Shown here: piece after piece, positions 48,397-57,536 of the stretch | Position numbering within the stretch: the stretch's first letter is position 1 | Layout of the letters: each line of letters begins with the position of its first letter | Source of the DNA: Desulfovibrio sp. | GTDB taxonomy: Bacteria; Desulfobacterota; Desulfovibrionia; Desulfovibrionales; Desulfovibrionaceae | Assembly: GCA_017528345.1 (NCBI GenBank) | Contig: JAFXOX010000046.1 | Coordinates: 62,001-126,000, forward strand | Length of the DNA: 64,000 bases | Reading direction: 5' to 3' | Position numbers and translations under genes: made by a program | The notes under the pieces: model-generated | Told to the model about the DNA's origin: nothing | The model's input: only the letters and a program-made list of their open reading frames with translations | Database searches by the model: none

Positions 48397-49722
48397 ATGG
48401 ATGTAGTCCTACTTTCACGACTGCAATTTGCAGCAACGGTTTTTTTTCACTTTATTTTCGTGCCGCTGACTCTAGGCCTCTCCATACTCGTGGCCTTCAT
48501 GGAAAGCCGCTATGTTGTCACAGGCGATGAAGTCTGGAGAAAGCATACCAAATTCTGGGGGAAACTCTTTCTCATCAATTTTACCTTAGGTGTGGTCACA
48601 GGTATCACCCTGGAATTTCAATTTGGGACCAACTGGTCGCGTTATTCTGAATATGTCGGTGACATTTTTGGATCACTATTGGCCATTGAAGCCACTGTAG
48701 CCTTCTTTTTGGAATCCACCTTTCTCGCTGTCTGGGTCTTCGGCTGGAAGAAGTTGAGCCGCAAAGCCCATTGCCTCTGCATTTGGCTTGTGACCATCGG
48801 CGGCAATATCTCAGCGCTGTGGATTATTCTGGCCAATGGCTTCATGCAGCACCCTGTCGGCTATGTCATCAACAGCCAGGCCAACCGCTGTGAACTCGCA
48901 AGCTTTGCCGATGTTGTCAGCAATGGCTTTGCCTGGAATATGTACGCGCACACAGTTCTGGGATCCTGGGCACTGGGCGGGTTCTTTGTCCTTGGCGTCT
49001 CTGCCTGGCATCTTCTGCGCAAGCATCAGACCGACTTCTTCAGACGTTCCTTCCGCATGGCAGCCCCTTGGACGCTCGTTATGGCCCTGCTTGTAGCCTT
49101 CACAGGCGACCTCAACGGCAAGGACGTCGCAGAAACACAGCCGGCTAAGCTGGCCGCCATGGAGGCACAGTGGACAACGGCCAAAAATGTTCCCTTCCAT
49201 CTTTTTGTATTGCCAAGTGAGGACAAAGAGGAAAATCTCGTTGAAGCCGTGGGCATTCCCGGTTTGATGAGTGTTATTGCCTATGGTTCCTCGGAGGCTG
49301 AAGTCAAGGGGCTAAAGGACTTTCCCAAGGAAGACCGTCCCCCAGTACTTGCCACTTTCTGGACCTTCCGACTGATGGTGGCTCTCGGCTGCTTCTTTGT
49401 GCTGCTTGCGCTCATTGCCTTTGTGCAGAGAAAGCGTGAGACCATCAATAGCAAACTTCTCTCCTGTCTTGTCTGGAATATCCCTCTGCCCTATCTGGCC
49501 CTTGGTCTTGGCTGGGCTGTGGCTGAAATCGGTCGGCAGCCCTGGATTGTCTACGGTCTGATGCGTACGCAGGATGGCGTTTCACCCCTCGCGGCCACGC
49601 ATGTTTCCGTATCCTTCATCGCCTTTATTATTCTTTATACCCTTTTGGGGGTTCTCGACATCTATCTTTTGCGCAAGTACGCCATCTCTGGCTCAGAAAG
49701 CGAGGAGGCTGATCATGCTTGA
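48397..49722 (+). CDS. cydA: Cytochrome bd oxidase subunit I
   Basis: The 441-residue membrane subunit carries hemes b558, b595 and d and reduces oxygen with quinol. His18 in FAATVFFHFIF is the high-spin heme ligand, His near 185 in MYAHTVLGSW and the GRQPW motif (AEIGRQPWIVYG) are in place. The Q-loop is short, and nine hydrophobic segments are visible. In an anaerobe this high-affinity oxidase most likely detoxifies oxygen. GGGAGG lies 5 nt before the ATG. cydB starts 8 bp inside its end. Confidence 0.97.
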   Translation: MDVVLLSRLQFAATVFFHFIFVPLTLGLSILVAFMESRYVVTGDEVWRKHTKFWGKLFLINFTLGVVTGITLEFQFGTNWSRYSEYVGDIFGSLLAIEATVAFFLESTFLAVWVFGWKKLSRKAHCLCIWLVTIGGNISALWIILANGFMQHPVGYVINSQANRCELASFADVVSNGFAWNMYAHTVLGSWALGGFFVLGVSAWHLLRKHQTDFFRRSFRMAAPWTLVMALLVAFTGDLNGKDVAETQPAKLAAMEAQWTTAKNVPFHLFVLPSEDKEENLVEAVGIPGLMSVIAYGSSEAEVKGLKDFPKEDRPPVLATFWTFRLMVALGCFFVLLALIAFVQRKRETINSKLLSCLVWNIPLPYLALGLGWAVAEIGRQPWIVYGLMRTQDGVSPLAATHVSVSFIAFIILYTLLGVLDIYLLRKYAISGSESEEADHA

Positions 49723-50731
49723 GACAATCTGGTTTATCCTCTGGACGCTGCTCTGGGCTGTGTACTTTGTGCTTGATGGTTTTGACCTGGGATTGGGGGT
49801 TCTGCAACCATTCCTCGCCAGAAACGAATACGAACGCCGTGTGGTCTACGCGGCAGAAGGCCCGTTCTGGGATGGCAATGAGGTCTGGCTGATTGCAGCC
49901 GGCGGTGTCACCTTCGCAGCATTTCCCAAAGCCTATGCTGTCATGTTCAGCGCACTCTATGCGCCTCTGCTCATGCTGCTTTTTGGACTCATCCTGCGCG
50001 CTGTTTCCTACGAATTTCGTGAAAAGGTTGAAAACAGTCTCTGGCGCGGCTTCTGGGACTTTGTGCACTTTGTTGCCAATCTCGTGCCGGCTCTGCTTTT
50101 GGGAGTGGCCTTTGCCAATCTCTTCCAGGGCATTCCCATTGACGTCAAGGGCGTTTTCCACGGTAGCCTCATCGGCCTCTTAAACAGCTATGGTCTTGTG
50201 GGCGGGATCTTCTTCGTGGTGGTTTTCATGCTGCACGGAGCTCTTTGGCTTATCATCAAAAGCGATGATCGTCTGCAGCTCAAGGCCATTGCCTGCGCCA
50301 ATTTCCTCTGGCCAGTCGTAGTACTGCTCCTTGGCCTTTTCCTCTGGATGACCAAGACGCATACCCATATCTTTGATAATTATATGGCCAACCCGGCCCT
50401 TTTTGCCCTGCCGGTTCTCGCTCTGGGAGGTCTGATCGCCACGCGTCTGATGCTCAGCGCAGGTCGCATTTGGTCGGCATGGGCCTGCCACGGTCTCTTT
50501 ATTCTGGCAGTAACTTTTTTTGGGGTCAGTGGTCTTTATCCAGGCATCATCCTCTCAAGTCTTGACCCTGCAGCCAGCATCACCGTGATGAACGGTGCCT
50601 CAAGCCCCCTGACACTCAAGATCATGCTCGCAGTGGTCGTTGTCATGGTCCCCATTGTCATTGCCTATCAGGTATGGATGTACCGCCTCTTCAAGGATCC
50701 GCTGGAAGTCCCGAAGACCCAGGAATACTAA
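49715..50731 (+). CDS. cydB: Cytochrome bd oxidase subunit II
   Basis: The 338-residue heme-free partner of CydA has eight to nine membrane helices. The N-terminus MLETIWFILWTLLWAVYFVLDGFDLGLGVLQPFL with the conserved DGFDLGxG and the GPFWDGNEVWLIAAGG motif are family signatures. The frame is open 47 codons upstream, but the ATG at 49715 follows GAGGAGGCTGATC and overlaps cydA by 8 bp. No cydX-like small gene was recognised directly downstream, and no cydCD maturation genes are in the window. Confidence 0.97.
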   Translation: MLETIWFILWTLLWAVYFVLDGFDLGLGVLQPFLARNEYERRVVYAAEGPFWDGNEVWLIAAGGVTFAAFPKAYAVMFSALYAPLLMLLFGLILRAVSYEFREKVENSLWRGFWDFVHFVANLVPALLLGVAFANLFQGIPIDVKGVFHGSLIGLLNSYGLVGGIFFVVVFMLHGALWLIIKSDDRLQLKAIACANFLWPVVVLLLGLFLWMTKTHTHIFDNYMANPALFALPVLALGGLIATRLMLSAGRIWSAWACHGLFILAVTFFGVSGLYPGIILSSLDPAASITVMNGASSPLTLKIMLAVVVVMVPIVIAYQVWMYRLFKDPLEVPKTQEY

Positions 50732-50907
50732 AAACCTTTCCACAAACAGGACTAAGGTCAAAATCACCTCTGAGCCCCTTTGTGTCGAAATACCTGACAG
50801 GCAGGTCGACGCAGCCCGTCAGGTGGCAAAAGCGCCTGGAGGTGCGTGCCCACAGGTGACACGGCTCTTTGTGGATAGTTCAAATGCAGCGTAAAGGAAC
50901 AGTCGTA

Positions 50908-52218
50908 ATGATCAGTTTTGAGGATCTCACAACAAAGAAAAAAAGCGTTGCCATTGTGGGGCTCGGCTATGTGGGGCTGCCCCTCGCCGTGTCGCTTGCC
51001 AAACATTTTGACGTCATTGGCTTCGATATCAAGGAAGCGCGTGTCAAGGCCCTGAAAGCCGGCCATGACAGCACCAATGAAGTTGATGATACCAGTCTTG
51101 CTCAAAGCACAGTGCACTTTACTTCCAATGCCAGTGATCTTTCCCGGGCAGGCGTAATTATTGTAGCTGTGCCGACGCCCATCGATAGCCACAGAAGCCC
51201 GGATCTGCGTCCTGTGATCGGAGCGAGCAAAACTGTTGGACAATATCTTAGCAAGGGCACTGTTGTCTGCTACGAGTCCACGGTCTATCCTGGCGTCACA
51301 GAAGATATCTGCGTACCGCTTCTGGAAGAGGCAAGTCATCTGCACTTTGGCACTGACTTTACCGTCGGCTATTCGCCAGAACGCATCAACCCCGGCGACA
51401 AGGTGCACAGACTTGAAACCATCTGTAAAATCGTTTCCGGCTCAGATGCCCCAAGCTGTGAGCTGCTGGCACAAGTCTACGGGAGCGTTGTCACTGCCGG
51501 CATCCACAGAGCCTCCTCCATCAAAGTGGCTGAAGCAGCCAAGGTTATTGAAAACACACAGCGAGACATCAATATTGCGCTGATGAACGAACTGGCCATT
51601 ATCTTCAATAAAATGGGTATTGATACCCTTGAAGTGCTGGAAGCGGCAGGCAGCAAATGGAATTTCCTGCCCTTCAGACCTGGACTGGTCGGTGGACACT
51701 GCATTGGTGTGGATCCCTACTATCTGACCTTTAAAGCCGAAGAAATCGGCTGTCATCCCGAGGTCATTTTGGCCGGCCGCCGCATCAACGACAATATGGG
51801 CAAATATGTGGCGGAGATGTGTGTCAAACGCCTTATTCAGCATGAAAAAACCGTTCGCGGGGCGCGCATCGGCATTCTTGGCTTCACCTTCAAGGAAAAT
51901 GTTCCGGACACCCGCAATACGCGAGTTATTGATATTGTCAGGGAACTTCAGGAATACGGCACCCAGCCCCTTGTCTACGACCCTGTCGCCGATATGGACG
52001 ATGCCAAGCGTGAATACCAAATCAACCTCTGCCCCCTGGAAGATCTTCAAAACCTTGATGCCCTCATTGTCGCTGTTGCGCATCATGACTTTGAAAAGCT
52101 CTCTGTGAAGCAGATTGCCGCAATGTTTGCCAGTCCGCCTGTCATTGTCATGGATATCAAAGGATTTCTTGATCAGCAGGCATGCCGCAGCGCTGGCTTT
52201 GATCTCTGGCGACTCTAA
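50908..52218 (+). CDS. UDP-N-acetyl-hexosamine 6-dehydrogenase type (WbpA/TviB-like)
   Basis: The 436-residue NAD enzyme oxidises C6 of a nucleotide sugar in two steps. Rossmann motif AIVGLGYVGLPLAVSLAKHF, ATPIDSH-like PTPIDSHRSPDL, ESTVYPGVTEDICVPLLEE and the catalytic Cys in GLVGGHCIGVDPYYLT are present, together with GYSPERINPGDKVHRLE, which is characteristic of the UDP-GlcNAc/GalNAc group (VipA/TviB, WbpA, WbpO). It probably feeds a surface polysaccharide. ATG at 50908 after AAAGGAACAGTCGTA is preferred over upstream in-frame starts. Confidence 0.93.
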   Translation: MISFEDLTTKKKSVAIVGLGYVGLPLAVSLAKHFDVIGFDIKEARVKALKAGHDSTNEVDDTSLAQSTVHFTSNASDLSRAGVIIVAVPTPIDSHRSPDLRPVIGASKTVGQYLSKGTVVCYESTVYPGVTEDICVPLLEEASHLHFGTDFTVGYSPERINPGDKVHRLETICKIVSGSDAPSCELLAQVYGSVVTAGIHRASSIKVAEAAKVIENTQRDINIALMNELAIIFNKMGIDTLEVLEAAGSKWNFLPFRPGLVGGHCIGVDPYYLTFKAEEIGCHPEVILAGRRINDNMGKYVAEMCVKRLIQHEKTVRGARIGILGFTFKENVPDTRNTRVIDIVRELQEYGTQPLVYDPVADMDDAKREYQINLCPLEDLQNLDALIVAVAHHDFEKLSVKQIAAMFASPPVIVMDIKGFLDQQACRSAGFDLWRL

Positions 52219-52258
52219 GAAAAAAAGAAGCCCCTCTTCGAGGGGCTTCTTTTTTTCT
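52218..52258. terminator. Shared terminator of two convergent sugar dehydrogenase genes
   Basis: Perfect 19-bp arms (52218-52236 and 52240-52258) with core AAGAAGCCCCTC/GAGGGGCTTCTT and a TTC loop; A- and T-runs serve both directions. It lies between the stops of the two UDP-sugar dehydrogenase genes. Confidence 0.93.
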
Positions 52259-52272
52259 GCCTTTTGCTGTCG

Positions 52273-53463
52273 CTAATCACGTTGGAAAAGATCTCGTGTA
52301 TAGACCTTCTCCATGTAGGGAGCAAGCTCATCGGTCACCCTATTAGCCACAATGACATCGCATTTGGCGGCAAAGCCTTCAAGATCATCGAGCAAGGTAT
52401 ACTCTTCAGGTAGTTGCCCTTTGAGCATGGGCTCATAGACATAGATTGCAAGCCCAGCCTCAGACAGTTCACGCATCACATCCTGTATGGCTGACTGTCG
52501 GAAATTATCGCTGCCGGCCTTCATGATCAGGCGATAAATACCCACGGCACGGGGTTTACGCAAAAGGATACGTGAAACAATGAATTTTTTGCGTGTTTCA
52601 TTGGCACTGACAATAGCTGGCACAAGATCTGCCGGGGTCAGTGCAAAATTCGATTTGAGCTGGCGCGTATCCTTGGGCAGGCAATAGCCGCCATAGCCAA
52701 AAGAGGGATTATTGTAGTGAGTGCCGATTCTTGGATCCAGGCAGACCCCCTCAATAATTTCTGCCGTGTTTAAGCCATACTGTTCGGCATAGCTATCCAA
52801 CTCATTAAAATAGGCCACACGCAGGGCGAGATACGAATTGGCAAAAAGTTTAATACATTCAGCTTCTGTGGCATGTACCAGACGTACGGGAACATTTTCA
52901 TCCAATGCTGCCTGCTGCAGAATGCCGGCAAAATCAGCAGCCCGCTTCGCCAGTTCCTCTGAACTGTTTTCTGGCATACCCACAACGATACGCGATGGAT
53001 GCAGATTATCGTAAAGTGCCCGGCCTTCCCGTAAGAACTCCGGGGAAAAGAGCATATAGGGCAGTTCAGGATAGCGTGCCATGGTTTTTTTGAGGTAGCC
53101 TACTGGCACCGTGCTCTTAATCACAATGGTTGCTTCAGGGTGTACTTTGGCAATCACCTTGAGAACGGCATCTATTGACTTGGTGTCAAAACGCTGGCTG
53201 GTGGGATCATAGTTGGTCGGAGTTGCAATAATGATAAAATCAGCCTTGGCGTAGGCTGATTCGGCATCCAATGTGGCCTGAAGATTCAGCGGCTGATGCG
53301 CCAGGTAATCTTCAATCTCTCGATCCACAATGGGAGACTTCTTATTCTTGATCATCTCCACTTTTTCGGGAAGAATATCAACAGCAGTCACAGTGTGCTG
53401 ACGCGAAAGAAGCACAGCAAGACTCAGCCCCACATATCCAGTTCCAGCAATGGCAATATTCAC
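52273..53463 (-). CDS. ugd: UDP-glucose 6-dehydrogenase
   Basis: The 396-residue enzyme makes UDP-glucuronate. It has the start NIAIAGTGYVGLSLAVLLSRQHTVTAVDILPEKV, TPTNYDPTSQRFDTKSI, KSTVPVGYLKKTM and the catalytic cysteine in SFGYGGYCLPKDTRQL, all of the short bacterial Ugd type. GTG at 53463 follows CTGGAGTGCATCT, giving the usual N-terminus; the open frame continues 14 codons further. Only 17 nt separate the start from the tRNA-His terminator T-run, so its transcription probably depends on read-through or on a promoter inside the tRNA region. Confidence 0.95.
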   Translation of the reverse strand: MNIAIAGTGYVGLSLAVLLSRQHTVTAVDILPEKVEMIKNKKSPIVDREIEDYLAHQPLNLQATLDAESAYAKADFIIIATPTNYDPTSQRFDTKSIDAVLKVIAKVHPEATIVIKSTVPVGYLKKTMARYPELPYMLFSPEFLREGRALYDNLHPSRIVVGMPENSSEELAKRAADFAGILQQAALDENVPVRLVHATEAECIKLFANSYLALRVAYFNELDSYAEQYGLNTAEIIEGVCLDPRIGTHYNNPSFGYGGYCLPKDTRQLKSNFALTPADLVPAIVSANETRKKFIVSRILLRKPRAVGIYRLIMKAGSDNFRQSAIQDVMRELSEAGLAIYVYEPMLKGQLPEEYTLLDDLEGFAAKCDVIVANRVTDELAPYMEKVYTRDLFQRD

Positions 53464-53479
53464 AGATGCACTCCAGACT

Positions 53480-53503
53480 AAAAAAAAGTCCGCATACGCG
53501 GAC
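53480..53503 (-). terminator. Terminator of tRNA-His
   Basis: Minus-strand stem GTCCGC/GCGGAC with a GTAT loop (53503-53488) followed by eight T. It begins 6 nt after the encoded CCA end of the tRNA and ends just before the ugd ribosome site. Confidence 0.85.
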
Positions 53504-53509
53504 AAAAAA

Positions 53510-53586
53510 TGGGGCGAGGGGCGGGACTTGAACCCACGGCCCCCTGGGCCACAACCAGGTGCTCTGCCAACTGAGCTACTCTCGCC
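53510..53586 (-). tRNA. tRNA-His(GTG)
   Basis: The minus strand folds into a full cloverleaf with anticodon GTG in loop TTGTGGC between CCTGG and CCAGG. It has the extra G at -1 opposite C73, the histidine identity pair, and an encoded CCA. The T arm is GTGGG-TTCAAGT-CCCGC. The acceptor stem has one A-C mismatch at 6-67; all other pairs hold. Coordinates include the CCA. Confidence 0.96.
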
Positions 53587-53597
53587 ATAGACGTTGC

Positions 53598-53626
53598 TTT
53601 ATATACTTCTTTACTGTCCTTGGCAA
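53598..53626 (-). promoter_or_regulatory. Promoter of tRNA-His
   Basis: Minus-strand TTGCCA (53626-53621) and TATAAA (53603-53598) at 17-nt spacing, with the tRNA 5' end 11 nt further on. Confidence 0.7.
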
Positions 53627-53638
53627 GGATTTTTTTTC

Positions 53639-53666
53639 TTGAAAAAAACCAAAAAAAAACTACATT
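53639..53666 (+). promoter_or_regulatory. Candidate promoter of murA
   Basis: TTGAAA (53639-53644) and TACATT (53661-53666) with a 16-nt A-rich spacer, about 88 nt before the murA ATG. Confidence 0.45.
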
Positions 53667-53754
53667 ACCGGGGAACAGTCATGCCATCGTAGTCACTCTG
53701 CGCTCTCACGGCTACGACCCTATCTCTAAGGACTTTACATTAAGAGAACGTTGT

Positions 53755-55008
53755 ATGGACAAACTGATTATTGAGGGCGGGGTGCCGCTCAACGGCACCA
53801 TCGCTGTCAGCGGTTCCAAGAATGCCGCTCTCCCCATTCTTTTTTCTGCCATTCTTTTGGATGCGCCCTTTTCCTTCCTGAACGTTCCGCACCTCCAGGA
53901 CATTACCACCACCATTCGCCTCCTGCGCATGCTGGGCGTCAACTGCGAACTTGAAGACCACGTGGTGCAGACTGAGCCAGGCCATCTTGTGCCTGAGGCC
54001 CCCTACGACCTTGTGCGCACCATGCGGGCCTCCGTTCTTTGCCTGGGACCTCTGCTCACACGCCTCGGCCGAGCCAGGGTCTCGCTGCCAGGAGGCTGTG
54101 CCATCGGGGCAAGACCCGTAGACCAGCATCTCAAGGGTTTTGAACAAATGGGAGCGCGCTTTGATCTGGAAGGCGGAGACATTGTGGGACGCTGTTCAAC
54201 ACTGCGGGGAGCGCATATTGTCTTCGATATGCCAACAGTGGGCGGTACCGAAAACCTGTTGATGGCCGCTGTGCTGGCACAGGGCACAACGATTCTGGAA
54301 AATGCCGCACGCGAGCCCGAAGTTGTTGATCTCGCCAATTTTCTCTGTTGCTGCGGTGCCAAAATTCAGGGACAGGGCACAGGTATGATCACCATTGAAG
54401 GAGTCTCTTCCCTGAAAGGTGAGAGCTATACCATTATGCCTGACCGTATTGAGGCGGGTACGTTTCTGGCTGCGGCAGGGATCACCGGCGGCAAACTCCT
54501 GATCAAAAACTGCCCCTTTGCCGAGCTTGAGACGGTCATCAATACCTTGGAACAACTGGGCATGGATATCAGTAAAACCGATGACGGCGTCCTGGCCGAG
54601 CTTGGCAAGGCTGGTTTGCACGGTACCGATGTCAAAACCCAACCGTATCCAGGCTTCCCCACAGACATGCAGGCGCAGATCATGGCTATGATGTGCATTG
54701 CCAAAAGTTCAAGTATTGTCGATGAGCGCATCTTCGAAAACCGTTTCATGCATGTGCCAGAGCTCATCCGCATGGGCGCTCAGATCAAGATTTCCGGCCA
54801 TACCGCCATGATCCGCGGGGTGGAGCATCTCATTGGCGCCCAGGTCATGGCCAGTGACCTCAGAGCCAGCGCATCCCTTGTCCTCGCCGGCCTCGCGGCC
54901 CATGGCACAACACATGTGCGTCGCATCTATCATCTTGACCGAGGCTATGAACAAATTGAAAAGAAGCTCAATGCCGTAGGCGCCCGTATCATCCGGGCCG
55001 AGCAATAA
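53755..55008 (+). CDS. murA: UDP-N-acetylglucosamine 1-carboxyvinyltransferase
   Basis: The 417-residue cytoplasmic enzyme transfers enolpyruvate to UDP-GlcNAc, the first committed step of peptidoglycan synthesis. The fold's start [29 protein letters not shown] and the active loop [16 protein letters not shown] are present; the cysteine is exactly residue 115, so fosfomycin-type inhibition is expected from family knowledge. The upstream frame is open for 45 codons, but this ATG, after AAGAGAACGTTGT, gives the correct N-terminus. The lipoprotein gene follows after 9 nt. Confidence 0.97.
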   Translation: MDKLIIEGGVPLNGTIAVSGSKNAALPILFSAILLDAPFSFLNVPHLQDITTTIRLLRMLGVNCELEDHVVQTEPGHLVPEAPYDLVRTMRASVLCLGPLLTRLGRARVSLPGGCAIGARPVDQHLKGFEQMGARFDLEGGDIVGRCSTLRGAHIVFDMPTVGGTENLLMAAVLAQGTTILENAAREPEVVDLANFLCCCGAKIQGQGTGMITIEGVSSLKGESYTIMPDRIEAGTFLAAAGITGGKLLIKNCPFAELETVINTLEQLGMDISKTDDGVLAELGKAGLHGTDVKTQPYPGFPTDMQAQIMAMMCIAKSSSIVDERIFENRFMHVPELIRMGAQIKISGHTAMIRGVEHLIGAQVMASDLRASASLVLAGLAAHGTTHVRRIYHLDRGYEQIEKKLNAVGARIIRAEQ

Positions 55009-55017
55009 GGAGCAACT

Positions 55018-55608
55018 ATGCGTGCACACTCTCCATGCCTTGTCATCCTTCTCCTGCTTTGCTTTGTTCAGGGCTGCGCCTATAGCATTATGGACGACAA
55101 ACGCCTGCTTGACACCATGAGTCAGGACAAGGCTCTTGCCTCCAATATCAAGACAGCTCTCATGAAAAACGATTTTACCAAGGGCTTCTCCATCTCGGTC
55201 TACAGCTACTATAAGCATGTCTTTCTTGTGGGCGAACTTTCAGAGCGCTTCCAGAACCGCGCTTTAGCCATTGCCCAAAGCAAAAATCCACGTTCGGTGA
55301 CGACACACTGGTTCACGCCAGCCAAAAGTGCAGAAAGCGACTTTATCCTCTCAGGGCGACTGCGCACAGCACTGATCGGGGCCAAGGGTCTTTCCTCAAC
55401 GCGTGTGGACACCGAAATCAATGCCGGCCGGGTCGTCCTGCTCGGCGTGGTCGGCAATGAAAACGAGCGCAAGATAGCCATTCGCACAGCCCGCAAACTC
55501 GATGGCGTCGTCAATGTCACAAGTTATTTGATGCTGCCTCCCTATGGCGAGGAGGCCAGCAAGGCTCCGAAAAAAGAAGTCGCTAAGCCTCTGACATACC
55601 AACCCTAA
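55018..55608 (+). CDS. BON-domain lipoprotein
   Basis: The 196-residue protein has a lipoprotein signal (CLVILLLLCFVQGC, lipobox VQGC) and two BON domains: DKALASNIKTALMKNDFTKGFSISVYSYYKHVFLVGELSERFQNRALAIAQSKNP, and SDFILSGRLRTALIGAKGLSSTRVDTEINAGRVVLLGVVGNENERKIAIRTARKLDGVVNVTSYL. Such outer-membrane or periplasmic proteins (DolP/OsmY relatives) bind anionic phospholipid and help envelope integrity. AATAAGGAGCAACT precedes the ATG. It likely shares a transcript with murA, 9 nt upstream. Confidence 0.9.
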   Translation: MRAHSPCLVILLLLCFVQGCAYSIMDDKRLLDTMSQDKALASNIKTALMKNDFTKGFSISVYSYYKHVFLVGELSERFQNRALAIAQSKNPRSVTTHWFTPAKSAESDFILSGRLRTALIGAKGLSSTRVDTEINAGRVVLLGVVGNENERKIAIRTARKLDGVVNVTSYLMLPPYGEEASKAPKKEVAKPLTYQP

Positions 55609-55639
55609 AGGTTTCCAGACCCTTTTCCGGCGAGATACC

Positions 55640-57145
55640 GTGCAAAGTTCTCCACGCCCCGAAAACGCCCTGACACTTTTGTACGAGCTCTCTGAGCTCA
55701 TGCATAGCTTTGGTGACATCTCCAAAACCCTTGATCAGGCGCTTGCGCTGATGGCCTTGCATCTCGGCATCAGACGTGGCTCGGTCACGCTGATTTCACC
55801 TGAAACCGGTCAGATCAGGACAGAGGCCTCCTATGGTCTGAATGCCAAGGAACGACGCCTTGGCATCTACAAGCAGGGCGAAGGCATCACAGGCAGGGTT
55901 GTCCAGACAGGGACCCCCATGTCTGTCTCCAATGTCAGTCTTGACCCGCGTTTTCTCAATAGAACAGGCGCCAGGGATCTTACAGCAGAAGCCATTGGCT
56001 TCTGCTGTGTGCCCATTATGCTCAATGGCCAAGTTGTGGGAGCCCTTTCGGTGGATAGCGAGAAAACAGATTCTGCCTTTGTGCAGCTTCTGGAAATTGT
56101 GGCTTCTCTTCTGGCACATGCGGCCATGGAGTGGCAAAGTCGGATGGACGCGCAACTTCCTGCCTCCAAACGGCCGGCCGGCTTTATCGGTGCCTCGCGT
56201 GAAATGGAAAATGTGTATCAGCTCATTCATCAGGTCGCAGATTCCACAGCCACAGTTCTCCTCCAGGGTGAGTCAGGAACAGGGAAAGGCCTCTGTGCCC
56301 ATGCCTTGCACACGCAGAGTTCCCGAGCCAAGGGGCCGTTTATTTCCCTGAACTGCGCAGCACTGCCCGAGCAGCTCATTGAAAGCGAGCTCTTTGGCCA
56401 CGAAAAAGGCGCTTTTACCGGTGCCCAAAGTCAGCGTCAGGGACGCTTTGAACTGGCACAGGGAGGTACGCTCTTTCTGGACGAAATCGGCGAGCTGCCC
56501 TTAGCCACTCAGGCCAAACTTCTGCGGGTTCTTCAAGAAAAGTGTTTTGAGCGGGTGGGTGGGAGTCAGACACGTCAGGTGGATGTGCGTTTCATTGCTG
56601 CCACCAATAGGGATCTGCAGCAAATGGTGGAAAAGGGCCTTTTTCGGGAAGATCTCTTCTACCGTATTCATGTCTTTCCCATTTTCCTGCCGCCACTGCG
56701 CAAACGTAGTGAGGACATCCTGCCCCTCTGCCAGCATTTTCTCAAAAAATTTGCCCGTGAAAATGGCACAGGACTACCCACACTCTCCTCCAAAGCCATG
56801 GATCTTCTGCAACAGTATCACTGGCCAGGCAATGTGCGCGAGCTGGAAAATGTCATGCTGCGTGCCGTCCTTTTGCTTGGCCAAGACAAGCTCATTACCC
56901 CGGAGCATCTTCCATCTGTCCTTCAGGATAAAGGCAGCAAGGAGCCGCACGAAGCCACCGCAAAATTGCCCGATAAAGTTGCTGATCTTGAAAAAACAGC
57001 CCTTATCAATGCCCTGACTCAGAGCCGCGGGAAAATTCGCTCGGCATGTACCCTTTTAGGGCTCACGCCGCGCATTTTTGCCTACAAAATGCGCAAATAT
57101 CAGCTCAGCTACAAGGATTTCAGAAGCAGAGAAATTCTCTCGTAG
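55640..57145 (+). CDS. NifA-type sigma-54 activator (GAF-AAA-HTH)
   Basis: The 501-residue enhancer-binding protein has a GAF domain (about 10-165; GEGITGRVVQTGTPMSVSNVSLDPRFLNRTGA), an AAA+ domain with Walker A GESGTGKG, the sigma-54 contact loop GAFTGA, Walker B LFLDEIGELP, and a C-terminal Fis-type helix-turn-helix (GKIRSACTLLGLTPRIFAYKMRKYQL). The layout and GAF sequence resemble NifA. The linker before the HTH lacks the cysteine cluster of oxygen-sensitive NifA proteins. GTG at 55640 is the start. Its target is unknown; the sigma-54 promoter of amtB 5.6 kb downstream is one candidate (inference). Confidence 0.88.
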   Translation: MQSSPRPENALTLLYELSELMHSFGDISKTLDQALALMALHLGIRRGSVTLISPETGQIRTEASYGLNAKERRLGIYKQGEGITGRVVQTGTPMSVSNVSLDPRFLNRTGARDLTAEAIGFCCVPIMLNGQVVGALSVDSEKTDSAFVQLLEIVASLLAHAAMEWQSRMDAQLPASKRPAGFIGASREMENVYQLIHQVADSTATVLLQGESGTGKGLCAHALHTQSSRAKGPFISLNCAALPEQLIESELFGHEKGAFTGAQSQRQGRFELAQGGTLFLDEIGELPLATQAKLLRVLQEKCFERVGGSQTRQVDVRFIAATNRDLQQMVEKGLFREDLFYRIHVFPIFLPPLRKRSEDILPLCQHFLKKFARENGTGLPTLSSKAMDLLQQYHWPGNVRELENVMLRAVLLLGQDKLITPEHLPSVLQDKGSKEPHEATAKLPDKVADLEKTALINALTQSRGKIRSACTLLGLTPRIFAYKMRKYQLSYKDFRSREILS

Positions 57146-57536
57146 CCGTCCATACACAAGTTTCCACTCTCCGCTTCCAAGTAAGCACATTGCCATGCCT
57201 CTGTGTGCGCTCAAGATGCTCACGACGCATCATTGTTCAGTGTTTCAGAGCGCTTTCCTTTTTCATCTTGACGAATACCTTCTTGCGTTCTACTTTCGGG
57301 AGATGTTCACTTGCAAAGTTCTGCCTCTCAATCACATTGTACAAGCACACCTTACGGTGACTGCTTTGCCAGGGCTTTGCGAACTTTCTGGCGCCACCTG
57401 ATGTGTTCAGCATGGGCGGGGCTGGATGTCTTCCCTTTTCTGATACGGCTTTGACCGTCTCACCGCTTTCCCTTCTTCTGCATCCCCCGCCTTGTGATTG
57501 TGGCGTTTTCTATTCCACACAACTTGCGGAGGGACT
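57146..57536. other. Intergenic region upstream of pstS
   Basis: These 391 bases show no gene with a ribosome site and no tRNA. I looked for PhoB boxes (CTGTCAT-like direct repeats) and a sigma-54 box and found none convincing. No long inverted repeat was noticed. Confidence 0.5.

Noticed and set aside
57146..57536. Several open frames of about 95-107 codons on both strands before pstS
   Set aside because: They lack ribosome sites, have coding-unlike composition and overlap the regulatory region or the true genes in other frames.
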